Below, in pieces: positions 33,058 to 43,888 of a stretch of DNA of 46,625 nt. The DNA is from Chara braunii (lineage: Eukaryota; Streptophyta; Charophyceae; Charales; Characeae), in contig BFEA01000249.1 in assembly GCA_003427395.1 (NCBI GenBank), forward strand, positions 1,444,686-1,491,310, in the 5' to 3' direction. Each line of letters opens with the position of its first letter. Position 1 is the first letter of the stretch. The translations under genes and the position numbers were made by a program. The notes under the pieces are model-generated. The model ran no database searches. It had not been told where the DNA came from and saw nothing but the letters and a program-made list of their open reading frames with translations.

Positions 33058-34990
33058 ATGAGCGGCGAGGAGGACACTCGGAGGACGACCGGAGGATATT
33101 GCGATCGGCTAGACGCCCAATTGCCCACCTGGCATTAGGACCGGAGGGCGACAAATTTTTGTTCCGCCAGCTTAGGGAGAGGCAGCAGCAGCAGAGGAGG
33201 GCTAGAGCAGCAGAGGCTAGCAGGGCACTTGCGAGTGAAGCCACAGCTTCAGAAGCCATGGCCACCTCAGCACTGCAGTCTACTAAGGCCGGTAGTTCAA
33301 GGTCTATTGGTTCAACGGTCGCGCAGACCCAGAGTCAGTCCGCTGGCGTAATGGCAAGCCAATCACTAGTGTTGACGACCGAAGAGATCACCATACAACA
33401 AGCAGCATTGCAGGAGGCACAGCTACAGAAGGCGCTAGGAGATATAAAAGCGGAGAAAGAAAGAATGATTAGAAGAAGAGCCAGGATGCAACGTAGACAA
33501 GAGGACGTTAATGAGTTAGAGGAGATGGACCTGACGCACGTGACAGATGATGTAAGGATCATTCGGTCTGACCTGCTGAATGTAGTGGAGATGCAGGACC
33601 AGCAAACAACCATCCTTCAGGACCTCCAGCAAAGTCTGGCCCTGTTGGTTGGGCGAGCACCAGCAACGCCACCAATGTCCGGGCCTAGTGCCTGGCCCGT
33701 TGTACATCCTCCTCCTTATGTCCCACCGGTGACTGGGGTATCCCCATATGTAGCCCCATCATCGGTAGCGATCGTTTCCCTGGGCATGCCGCTTTTAGGA
33801 GGGGTATCAGCAGGAACTAGTTTGCAGGTTCTTGTATAGACAGTGTACACCCAATCTCCGTTGCAGGTTGCGGTCACCACGCAGCCTGCTGTCTCGCAGC
33901 CTGTGCAGCCGCAGGGCACACAGCCCCAACAGCTAGCACAGCAACTTGTGTCACAGGGTCCACAGCCCGGAGTGATGCAGGGACCGGGACAAACACGGTG
34001 GGTCCCAAAGATGGCCATCGCCGCTCCGAAACCCTTCACAGGGGATAAGAGAGGTGAAGACTTCGACACGTGGTTGAGGGCAGTGCCAGTCTATGTCACG
34101 TGTAAACTTACCTTGCCACACGAAGAAGTGCTTGTGGCTACTTCCTACCTAGAGGGTAGTGCAGCAAGATGGTTGAGTGGTTTAGTGCAGCTCCAGGGGT
34201 ATGGTCATGACTGCCGCGCTTGGGCGGTCACCCAAAAATTGGAGGACTTCCTAAAGATGGTGGAGGAAAGGTGGCACGATCCTCAGGAGGCCCAAAGGGC
34301 CACTGGCGCGATCCTGACACTGCACACACGACAGTTTATGTCAGCAAGGGAAGCCACCGACGCTTTTGAGCGTCTGATCTGTGTCCCAGGGGTGCGCTAC
34401 GACCCTCAGGTTTTACTTACCTCGTACCTGAGATGCTTCTCTTTGCCTCTCAGGAACCAGTTGGCAAGTCAGGCCAACATCAATATGCACAACTTTCCTT
34501 CATTTAGCAAGATGGCCCTAGGCCTTGAGGCAAAGATAGGGCATGGACAGGCACCCACTACGGACGGAAGGAAGAAGACATTGCCTCCCAACTGGAAGGC
34601 GAAGGGCTGCTTAATGTTTGTCGATAACGATGGTTCTACTATCGAGCTAAACGACCACTTCTAGGAGGGAGTAGGTTCAGAGGCGGGCAGCGTAGAAGTT
34701 TCAGGGGGTGGACTAGTCGCTGCTGTAACTCAGAACGGTAAGGCGACCGGTAGACGCCGTGGAGGTTCCCGGTCTAGGAGTCAAGTTGACCCCAATGCTC
34801 CTCCATGGGAGAAAGCGGGTCTTACAGAGGACGTGTGGAGAGATTGTTACTCACGGCAGGCCTGTATTCGTTGTGGCCAATATGGCCATAACCAGTTCAA
34901 GTGCCGCAATAAGAAGGTGACCGATAAGATCCCGCCTACGATGGGGCAGGTGTTGGGATCCTCCGATCCCGTTGGTAGCAACGTGGCTAG

Positions 34991-34997
34991 TTTTTTT
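34991..34997 (+). other. Second possible slippery run, U UUU UUU
   Basis: Seven Ts in the gag phase AGT TTT TTT GGC, directly after the last stop of the -1 frame (TAG 34988-34990). It also satisfies the slippery rule. It is not conserved in A or B. Confidence 0.35.
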
Positions 34998-35008
34998 GGC
35001 AGTACTCC

Positions 35009-35015
35009 GGGAAAC
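35009..35015 (+). other. Candidate -1 ribosomal frameshift site, G GGA AAC
   Basis: Gag codons are CCG GGA AAC ACG TCG GGC CAG TAG, so the heptamer is in phase and four sense codons precede the gag stop, exactly as in element B. The -1 frame reads on as GPVGIVVVP into protease. Confidence 0.7.
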
Positions 35016-35030
35016 ACGTCGGGCCAGTAG

Positions 35031-38000
35031 GAATAGTAGTTGTTCCTGCGAGGGTCGAGGTGGTGGAGACACCCTCACCATCTCGAGAGATGGCCCAAGC
35101 TACTGACTCCAGCGTCGTCCCGCAAACACGTTCAGACCCATCGAGCTTTTGTTCGATGAATGTGTTTGAGTCCTTAGAGGAGCTAGAAGAGGAGTGGTCT
35201 AGATCAGACCCGCTAGCTTCTTGGACGACACTAGTCAAAGCCCCGAATTGTGAGATATTCGTCAGCGAGGTAGTCATTGGCGGCCGCAAGGCCGGGGCCT
35301 ATTATGACACTTGCTCGACTAAAAACTTTACCAGTCGCGCGTGCGTTGAGAGGCTTCGTTTACAGGGGCGAGTGCAGCGCCTGAGTCGACCTGTGGAGTC
35401 GACCTGTGCCAACAAACAGCGCATGGTAGTCAACGACTACCTCCAGGATGTAGAGTATTGGTTCCCGTATGCGGGAGGGGAATTGAGACATCGCGTCTTG
35501 TTTCTAGTGAGTGACGAGCTCCCAATGGATATGTTACTAAGAATGTACTACCTCTTTGTGGCTCAGCCCCAGTTTGACTGGGACCGAAAAGTGGTCAAAC
35601 ACACTTTGCCAGGTGGAGGGACCGCCAGATTACACATGTTCAAAGATAGTAGTCTGATCAAGTCTCATGGATGCATGTGTGCGACCACGTTCTATAACTA
35701 TTATAAGCAAAATCAAGAGGAGGGTATGTACCTAGTTTATGTCTCTGTTGCAGGCGAGCCGGTGAAAATGTTGCTGGAGATAGAGGGAGTAGTTGCCAAG
35801 TACCCTGATCTATTTGAAGAGCCGACAGGGGTTGTAGAGAAGGAGGTCGTCCACGCGATAGAGATTATCCCAGGGTCTAGTATCCCGAAGGGTAGGATCT
35901 ATCGGATGTCCCCAGGCGAGCTCGATGAGCTTCACCGACAACTCAAGGAACTCGTAGAGAAGGGTTGGATCCGGCCGAGTGTCTCTCCTTATGGATCTCC
36001 AGTACTATTCGTACCTAAGAAGAAGGAGGGTACACTTAGGATGTGCATTGACTATAAGGGCCTCAATGCCATCACTGTAAAGAAGAGAGAGCCCCTACCG
36101 CGCATCGATGATCTGCTAGATAGAGTGCAAGGGTGTCGGTACTTCAGTAAGATAGATCTGAAGTCCGGGTACCATCAGATTGCAATCCGGCCCAAGGATC
36201 AACACAAAACCGCCTTTTAGACCAGGTACGGTCTGTACGAGTTTGTGGTGATGCCTTTCAGCCTTTGCAATGCTCCTAGCACCTTTCAGCACGCTATGAA
36301 TCGGATATTCCATGACTACTTGGATAAGTTTGTCATCGTGTACCTCGATGACATACTTATTTTTAGTAAGACTGTCGAGGAGCACGTTGCACATTTGGAC
36401 AAAGTCCTCAGTCTCCTGCGACAGCACAAGTTCAAGATCAACGGTGAGAAGTGCGAGTTTCGCCGCACCCGTGTCTTGTACTTGGGTCATGAGATATCCG
36501 CGGAAGGGTTGAAGCCCGATGAGGCGAAGGTGGCCAGCATTCGTGATTGGCCACGTCCTCAGTCTGTGACTGAGATGAGATCTTTCTTAGGAATGACAGG
36601 CTACTATAGGACTTTCGTTAAGAACTATAGCATAGTGGTCGCTCCTTTAACTGATCTGACCCGCCTTGACACCCCATGGGAGTGGACAGATGAGTGTGAG
36701 GCTACTTTCAGACATTTGAAGCATGCGTTGACGCACTACGAGGTCTTGAAACTTCCTGATCCTGATAAGTCGTTTATAGTCACCACGGATGCCAGCCAAT
36801 ATGGCATTGGCGCCCCGTGCTCGCGCAGCAGGAGGGGCCAAAGTTGAGGCCTGTAGAGTACATGTCCAAGAAAATGTCGTCTCAGAAGTTGGCTAAATCC
36901 ACCTATGAGAAGGAAGCTGATTACTGAGTTCGATCTGACGGATAATGTTACTCAGTCCTTGGTGGAAGCCTATCGCGAGGACCAGTTCATGTCTGAGATT
37001 ATACGTAGACTCCAGGCGAAGGACAAGAAGACCTCTGCCGAGTTTGAATTGGTCAATGGCTTGCTGTTCCTTGAGAAGGCAGGGAATAAACGATTGTGTG
37101 TCCCTAATAGTGAGTCTTTGCGTTGTTTATTTTTAGGTGAATGTCATGATGCCACCGGTCATTTTGGGTACAAAAAGACTGCAGCTAATCTGCTGCAGCG
37201 ATTCTGGTGGCCACGATGATGCGAGATGCCCAGTTGTACGTGGAGACGTGTCAAGTTTGTCAAAGAGACAAGCTACGTACAGAGGCCCTTCTTGGCCTCT
37301 TGAAGCCGCTTCCGATTCCGGAAAGGCCTGGTGAGAGTCTGCCCATGGATTTCATGGATACTCTGATCACCAGCAAGAGTGGAATGAGCTATAGCTACGT
37401 CATTGTGGATAGATTTAGTAAGTTTGCTAGATTAGTAGCGATGCCGACAACAGCCAAAACGGAGTATGTCATTAAGATGTTCAAAGAGAATTGGGTTAGA
37501 GATTTTGGGTTGCCCAAGTCCATAGTGAGTGATAGGGATGTCCGATTTACCAGTGAGTTGTGGAAAGCCGTTGCTGCGAAACACGGGACCCAGTTGCAAA
37601 TGACTTCTGGGAATCACCCAGAGTCCAATGGACAAGCCGAGCAACTGAACCGCGTTGTTCAACACCTGTTGAGGCATTACATCAAGCCCAACCAGGTGGA
37701 CTGGGATGAGAAGCTTGCTCTCATCGCCAGCTTGTACAACAACGTTGTACACAGCGCCACCTGGATGAGCCCAAACAGCTTACTGCTAAGTTTCAAGCCT
37801 AAACTGCCCTTAGACTTTCTTCTTCCTGAGAATCAGACCACTACTGCACCACGTACCTTAGAATTTGCTTATCGGTATGAATAGAAGATGCAGCAGGCTG
37901 TAGAACAGATGCAGAAGGCACAAGCTGCAATGATAGAGTCTGAAAATAGACACCCCCGTCCTTCTACGTTTCAGGTTGGGGACAGAGTTTGGGTTAAGTC

Positions 38001-38466
38001 TTCAGAACTGGGACAGGAGCACGGGATTTCCCGCAAACTCATGCCCCAGTTCTTTGGACCCTGGGAAGTCTTGGACATCGTTGGGACTGATCCGGATGGG
38101 CCATCTTATGTTATCCGGATCCCTGGTCATCTCCGAACTTACCCTGTCTTTCACGCCTCCAAGCTTGCCCCTTTCAAGGAACCAGATGAGTTTCCTTCTC
38201 GTCGCTCAATGCTGCCCCCAACCATGGACGGAGAAGTGGACATTGATGGCATCGTGGATCACAGGGAGCTGCCAGTTCAGAGACCTACAGGCAGGGGACG
38301 TCCTCCAAAACCGAAGCTGCAGTACCTCGTTCGGTTCCGACATCATACTGATCCCAAGGAGGACTGCTGGTTCACGAGGGAAGAACTCATGCAGACTGCT
38401 CCTCAAGTTGTAGCTCATTATGAGAAATCTCTGCAGAAAGGAAAGCGCCCGATGGTCGAAGATTGA
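35031..38466 (+). pseudogene. pol: Element C pol (PR-RT-partial RNase H-IN-chromodomain-like)
   Basis: The -1 frame is open to 36220 and, past a CAG-to-TAG change, to 36847. Protease reads [12 protein letters not shown] (35303-35338), Cys in place of the DTG Gly. RT has [20 protein letters not shown] and YLDD intact (36341-36352). RNase H begins with TTDASQYGIGA, then a short indel (36815). About 240 bp from TYE to LITEF are deleted at about 36908, removing the rest of its active site. The finger HDATGH is followed by a frameshift at 37210. CQVC and the integrase core are open at 37207-37884 with all catalytic residues (MDFMD, SDRDVRF, NGQAEQLN). One TAG at 37882 precedes the tail (VGDRVWVKSSELG, VFHASKLAPF, DPKEDCWFTREEL), which ends at 38466. 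Confidence 0.92.
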
Positions 38467-38491
38467 GCTTCTCAGAGGACTGTTGAAGCTA

Positions 38492-38503
38492 AGGAGGAGG
38501 GAA
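38492..38503 (+). other. Polypurine tract of element C
   Basis: AAGGAGGAGGGAA immediately before the LTR TG at 38504, the same as in A and B. Confidence 0.85.
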
Positions 38504-39425
38504 TGCGAGGCCACTGCCTCTATGAGCCTCTTTCGGCCCCTCTTTTACAGCCCGTCGGCCACCCTAAGTGAAGGCAGGCTCGACGAGGCCTTCAGGGCCT
38601 TATTTCGGCCTCTGCGCAACTAAGGAAATTCAGGCAGTTGCGCAGTGCCAGTTGGTTGAGGAAACCCAGGCCCTGGGCCGCCTGTGTGAATGAATGGAAA
38701 GCAGGCCCTGGGCTGGATACGGGTACTGGGCCACACACATGCCAAGGGCAGTTGGGCGCATGCAACTACCGCAGGCCCCAGGCCTGTTCTCGATCGTACT
38801 GGGCCTCAGGCTACCGGGGCCTACTGGAAGCTTCCTGGGATTGGACGCAGGCAGGCCACTTCGATATAGCGAAGGGCCTGCCTCCTCATTCGGCATTCGG
38901 GTGCTGGCTGCATGTTGCGCAAGCGCTGCTGCGCTATTTGCTGGTTGGCGCCTACGCGCTCACGGGCGAGCAGGGAAGGAGCAGGCAGCCATAGCCGAGC
39001 TGCGCTGCTGTGAGCTGGGTGTGGCGTAGGGTGGTCCTTGGTTGCAAGTGGCATCTGTGTGTTGGGGACCGAGGTTGTGAGTAAGGCAAGAGACATACCT
39101 GGTGCTGGAAGCGTGCGACATAGGTCGCTGTATGCTCGTACTTCGGGAGAGTTGTTGTCGTCAACTTCGGCATTGTAGTATTGGCTAGATAGGATCTGCC
39201 ACATGTAGTCTGGGCGCCGAGCGCCAAATCGGATATCAACTTTGGTTCTTCGTTGATGATGATGATGGGACTATTTCAGCATTGTCAATTATGAACTCTT
39301 GGTGTGTTCTTATTTGGTGAATCTCGTGATGCAATTCTGCTGTTGGTTCGAGGTCACGACTATCTGGACTCGTATGTATGATGTTGTTTGATTGCTGAAG
39401 TTCGCTTTTGCTCATCTTCCTTGCA
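38504..39425 (+). repeat. 3' LTR of element C (922 bp, TG...CA)
   Basis: Begins TGCGAGGCCACTGCCTC and ends CTCATCTTCCTTGCA. It shares the CCCTAAGTGAAGGC core, GGCGCCGAGCGCCAAAT and the terminal CTCATNTTCCTTGCA with the A/B LTRs but is otherwise diverged. Confidence 0.9.
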
Positions 39426-39460
39426 CAGGTAACTGCGAGAAGTAGAAAGATCGGGCAGCG

Positions 39461-39704
39461 GAATATTGCGGGAATTTTTCAGAAGAGACGAGATAAATCA
39501 GTGGTAACAAGCGAAAACATACATGCCCGTCTGCTCTTGGAAAGCTTTCCTTTGTGTCCCCACAACAACAAGAATGCGAGGCAGAGGAATGTTGCGGGAA
39601 TTTTTCAGAAGAGACGGGATAAATAAGCGGTTGACAAGCGAAAACATACATGCCCGTTTGCTCTCGGAAAGCTTTCCTTCGTGTCCCCACAACAACAAGA
39701 ATGC
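39461..39704. repeat. 126-bp tandem duplication (two copies)
   Basis: Units 39461-39586 and 39587-39704 are about 90% alike (GAATNTTGCGGGAATTTTTC...). The period is a multiple of three. The minus strand is largely open through it, so it may be an in-frame duplication in the Penelope-like ORF, between its GIY-YIG and RT parts. Confidence 0.7.
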
Positions 39705-40023
39705 TCAGACTGCCTAGCTACGGTTCTGAAGTTGAAGAGCACTTTGCCGATACTCCGATTCTTGATCCATACAACTCTCATCCTTCGTACCACCATATTC
39801 CTCAGACGACCCGGGACATCCAACCCACCAAGGAGTTGACAGCACAGTCTACGAATAACACTTTTGCTAAGACAAGAATCGTACGTTACCCCGCACAATG
39901 AGTCGCGACCTCACGTTAGCCCCGAAAGGCCTCCAAATCACTCCCGACAAGACACAGGGCAGAGTATATCTAGTCTTTTTCTCTTGAAAACTCTGAATCG
40001 CGGCATAAAGTCCTACGAGTTTG

Positions 40024-40383
40024 TCAAGTCCTAGACCGAAAGGCACGTACAGGTAGCGGGCTCCTTGGGGAAACCAAGTAGCGTAGCTTTAGACATAGCA
40101 AAGTAGAGCAAAAATATGAAATAGTCCTAAAAGTCAACGTCATGCCATGTGATAACCAGCCTCTACTTTTCTTTAGCGTCGCCACGCAGAAAGAGGTTTC
40201 AACAATCGATCCTCCGAAACATCGTCTTACTACTTTCCATTGGTTAAGAAGCGACCCCCCTCCCATACAAGATACAGTCAGCTCCTTCCTTCCATTCTTG
40301 CGGGCATCCAACAACAATTTCAAAAGACTGGCCGATCGTGTACCATCCAATGCGACGACATTTGCATGCATATGTTTCGTCAT
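40024..40383 (-). pseudogene. Linker region of the Penelope-like ORF, unassigned
   Basis: An open frame containing SLLKLLLDARKNGRKELTVS and WKVVRRCFGGSIV has the look of a folded domain rather than random sequence, but I do not recognise a family. It lies downstream of the GIY-YIG-like segment on the same strand, as a linker toward the RT would. Confidence 0.4.
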
Positions 40384-40439
40384 CCCATCGTACCTCTTAT
40401 CTACCTCCGACCCTGGTTGTCTCCTCCATTTCCCTCGTT

Positions 40440-41288
40440 CCCGCTTACCTGGTCTGCACTTCTTCCCACGCGTAGGCTTGTCCCGATAGTTAAGGGGTTA
40501 GTCCCATGAATTACAAATTTCTCCAAATCCAACAGGTCACCCTCCTCACATCTAAATAAAGGTAGCGCGGCATAGTGCTCTGCACCACACTGTCATCACC
40601 AGAAGTACAGTTTGTGATTTCTCGCACCTTGTTCCACAGCTTTGTGACTGCACGTTCGATACATGTTTTCACCCCATTGCACGCCCAGACATCACCCCGT
40701 TGACCCTACGTAAAGTTCGTAAACATGTTTGTGCCAAGGAGGCAGAAGTACATAGACAAGAGGACCTTTACTTTAGAAGAGATCACCCCCACTCTCCACC
40801 ATTAACAATAGATACGATCTGTAGTTCTCAACCCAGGGTAGCATTTCACGTAAGACCAGTATAAGGACCAAAATCTGAAAAGTAGGAATTTCGCACCCCA
40901 TCTCTCAAAGTCGGTGCAGACGAAGATTGAACAGACTAACATCACGACGTACTCTCGCAAGCCCCAATATCGTTGTCACGCTCGGGAAGTCCCATCAAGC
41001 CGAATCCAACGGGACTTCTTCCACGTCCGCCACATTGCTTTCTTCCGAAGTTGCCTTGCCCCTGCCCTGGTCCCTATCAGTCTTGTCCAGTGAGTCACTG
41101 CTTTCCCCGAACATCCTCTCAGTGTTCAACCGTGCCAGTTGTTCCACGGTAATGTCCACCGTCTTGTAAGTGATGCCTACTTCTCCACATAGTTGTTCAA
41201 GTCCCGTCTTCTTAAGAGCCCGCAGCTTCTTCCTCTCATTTTGGAGGAAAGCATACCTGTCGTTAGACTTCATAGCACTGCCATCCAA
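40440..41288 (-). pseudogene. GIY-YIG nuclease-like domain with upstream helical segment
   Basis: One minus-strand frame runs from 41288 to about 40440, broken only by stops. The N-terminal part (NERKKLRALKKTGLEQLCGE, GITYKTVDITVEQLARL) resembles a small helical, SAP-like domain. Downstream, in the same frame from 40733, are HVYELYVGSTG, a stop, GVQWGENMYR, KLYFW, two stops, CGAEHYAALPLFRCEEGDLL and DLEKFVIHGTNPLT. This follows the GIY-YIG order: Y-x2-YVGST, (R)x3-(H), G...F/Y..L..C, then E with an N-like end. The usual Arg appears as Gln and the His as Asn, so this copy is inactive. In Penelope-like elements this nuclease nicks target DNA. The identification is by eye only. Confidence 0.55.
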
Positions 41289-41412
41289 TGAGGCATTCTC
41301 CCAGGTGTCATTTTCACCATCCCTCTCCTACCAATGCGGAAACCCGAATCCACAACCGCCTCCATTTTTTCTTGAGGTTTGTATCGTGCTCCTTCGGTGT
41401 GCTGCAACCCGC

Positions 41413-42425
41413 TTATCCTGTAGCTAGTTGACTCATATGCTCCCTTAACTGGGCGACTTCGGCCTCTGCCACGACACATCTTGCCTCCTCAGCCGCCCTT
41501 CGTTCCTTCGGCATGCCAACTTCCATTAAGTCGCAACACCGCTTCTTTTGCAGGTCGTGCAGCTCTGCCCGCAATCTTCTTGTTTCCTCCGGTGTATGCA
41601 ATGTACGAGCCCGAATCACTTCATGGCCTTCATTGGCCGAAGTATAAATGTTCATGCGCCCTCGCTTATTTCCCGGTCGAAGCGCCAAAGTTGGGCCACC
41701 TCCTCCGTCTCGTATACTCTCCATCTCCAAACGCAAATCCTCAATATGTTTCATGAGATCACTTCTGCCCGTAGTCTGAATTCTCTTTCAGATCACGGAT
41801 CTCGCACCTTAGTGCTGCCAAATCTCCTTCTAGTTGCTGCTTCCGCCCAGTCTCCTGTCTTCTTAGTTTCACGTTTTCATTCTGCAAACGGTCCACCAAA
41901 TCCGTTGGCGGCATCTTCTCTGTTATCCTGGGCTTCCTCCGCAGTTCTTCGTTTTCACAACGAAGTCTGTATACTTCATCATTAGCAGTACTAGTACTAG
42001 CCCTGTCCACTCCTTTTCCCAAAATTGCCTTACATAGAGGTGCAAGCCTATTCTCCAGTCTTTGTCCCAACTGATTATCGAACTCCTCCCATTCCTTTTT
42101 TCGCTGCTCAACTTGTTCCTCTGCTTTGCGTTGTTTTCTCTCTTGCTCCTGTGCTTCAAGTTCATCCTTCTTCTTTTGTTGTGCCTTACTGACAAACTCG
42201 TTACATTTATCCAGTATCTGTTAATTCGGTGTACAAGTTAGTAACTGGAACCGCCTCTTGCACAGTAGAAGCTTGTGTCCCTACTGCTGGTAATGCCAAC
42301 AACGGTTCAGCATTAGCACCCATCACCACGGGTCCTCGTTGGAAAGTAGACCTTTGAGGGCACTCCCGCGACCAATGCCCATGTTGACCGTAGTTAAGAC
42401 ATGCTACTCTACCAGGTGCCGCCAT
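41413..42425 (-). pseudogene. CCHC-knuckle and coiled-coil N-terminus of the Penelope-like element
   Basis: The ATG at 42425 (MAAPGRVA) is followed by CLNYGQHGHWSREC, a CX2CX4HX4C knuckle whose second Cys is Tyr. The frame stops at 42207. The next frame continues as QILDKCNEFVSKAQQKKKDE and a long charged coiled coil (EEQVEQRKKEWEEFDNQLGQ, then NDEVYRLRCENEELR, DLVDRLQNENVKLRR). It shifts again at about 41760 into MKHIEDLRLEMES and EETRRLRAELHDLQKK, ending at 41413. Knuckle plus coiled coil implies nucleic-acid binding and oligomerisation, as in retroelement ORF1/Gag-like regions. It could equally be a free-standing ORF1. No splice signals explain the two breaks, so it reads as a pseudogene. 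Confidence 0.65.
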
Positions 42426-43888
42426 GATGACAAGAGTCAGAAGAAACATTAGAATACGGAGGAAGAGGAGAAAGAGATAGAAACAGATAAAAGAAAAACA
42501 AGCTACAGTACTAACGTCGTTGACTCTCAGATCGTAAGAAATATAGCCACACTACCGTAATCCAATTTTTACGGCGGTTGCGACGCGAGTTGCTGGATAC
42601 GAGTTGCTGACTCTGTGACCTGGGGAGTATCAACTCGATTCCTTTTCCTCCGGCGGAGAGGAGGGGCAAGGTTCAAGGTGTTCGAGAGGAAAGGTGGGGT
42701 TTGAGTGATGCAGGGGGTTAGGGGATGGTTATGCGGGTCGTGTTAGTCTGTCTTATGTCGCATGTGATGTCTCACTTGTCATATAATGCTTGGTTCACTT
42801 CTCATTTGGCCTGTACGTTTGGAGTTGTCCGGTGCAGAAAACTGCAAACGTCTCCACAACATTTGGTGGACCTGCACAAAAATGCATAAAAGGAACGTAG
42901 GCACAAAGGAGGCCACAACATTCAACCATACGTACAAACGTTGTCGCAATTTTTCTAGTCGGGCCTCTTCAGGCGACGAGAAAGCCAACATGCTATCATG
43001 CAGGATTTTGAATGATGTTTGCAATAAATAAAATAAATTAATTAAAGTAAATCCCTTCCTATTGTGTGCGTCCGGCCTCGAGCGAGACCCTTCAATTGCG
43101 GTCTTCGCCGGTCCCCGGGCTTAGGAATCTTTTATTTTGATTCATAACAGTAAGAATCATGCAAATATTAATCATAAAACTCTGGTATGTCATCCATGCA
43201 TCAATTTTGCCAATTTTCTTATTTTGAGAACTGTGACAGTATCATCAGAGAACATGATCATCAAGCAAAAACAATGTAGCAGATGCAGGACTGACTAACT
43301 CGAGCAATGACAAAGGTAAATGAGGGAAGAACATGATCATCAAGCAAAAACAATGTAGCAGATGCAGGACTGACTGACTCGAGCAATGACAAACGTAAAT
43401 AAGGGAAGAATGAGAACTCATAATAATCTCAAAGAGCACACATGAAGAGAGCATGGCCAGCACAATCAAGAGTCCTCACTCATCCCTCTGAATCACACAC
43501 TCAATCTCTCATTTTACCGAGCGTTTCTTGTGCTTTGAGCCATGTCTCCGTACTGCCTGACGTTGTGACCTCTGGATGTAGAGCCACATGAAACCCGCAA
43601 GCTCCGAGCATTTTCATCCGAGTCTCATGACACGAAAGTCAACCATAGCACAAAACTCCTCCCATAGAGTCGGAAGATATGGCTGAGAAAAAATCCCTCG
43701 TCTGAGATGTCGAAACTCTGATGGTTCGGTCATTGCCTCGTAATCAATCGTCGCACGATATATCTATTGGCCAAGTCCACCAGATCACCCCAACAAGAAC
43801 CGTCCGTGAGAGGATACTGGAGGCTTGGGATAGTTAGTGTAAAGCTTGGGTCCGAAGCTGCGGATCAGTGTTATCCCACTCTCATCAA
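42426..43888. other. Gene-free stretch upstream of the CCHC ORF
   Basis: The purine-rich 5' flank of the CCHC ORF is followed by AT-rich DNA (43020-43260) and the 79-bp tandem duplication. No protein, RNA gene or terminal repeat was recognised. Confidence 0.5.
43251..43408. repeat. 79-bp tandem duplication (two copies)
   Basis: 43251-43329 and 43330-43408 are nearly identical (AACATGATCATCAAGCAAAA start), with about five differences. Confidence 0.9.

Larger units (their letters stand above)
33058..35030 (+). pseudogene. gag: Element C gag, open over most of its length with two nonsense codons
   Basis: The ATG at 33058 (MSGEEDTRR) aligns with the gag starts of A and B but is out of frame. 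The main frame is entered near 33090 (RSARRPIAHLALGPEGDKF). It continues in one frame to 35030, apart from TAG at 33837 and TAG at 34662. It has an Arg/Gln/Ala-rich coiled coil, an AAL.EAQL.KAL helix, a Pro/Gln-rich linker and capsid (RWVPKMAIAAPKPF, RWHDPQEAQRATGAI). The CCHC knuckle CIRCGQYGHNQFKC is intact at 34869-34910. The terminal TAG at 35028-35030 is in the conserved gag-end position. One frameshift and two stops separate this from a complete gag. Confidence 0.9.
30915..39425 (+). mobile_element. Element C: Ty3/gypsy retrotransposon, sister of A, B and D
   Basis: 5' LTR (30915, running into an N gap), leader, gag, pol, polypurine tract, 3' LTR (38504-39425). The visible 326 bp of the 5' LTR differ from the 3' LTR at about six sites, all transitions, so insertion is fairly recent. 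Protein sequence is clearly diverged from A/B, so it is a separate subfamily. Its coding damage is modest: a few stops, few frameshifts and a ~240-bp RNase H deletion. It sits between the two halves of the minus-strand Penelope-like element. Flanking tetranucleotides (CAAT left, CAGG right) do not match, so a clean target duplication is not seen. Confidence 0.9.
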
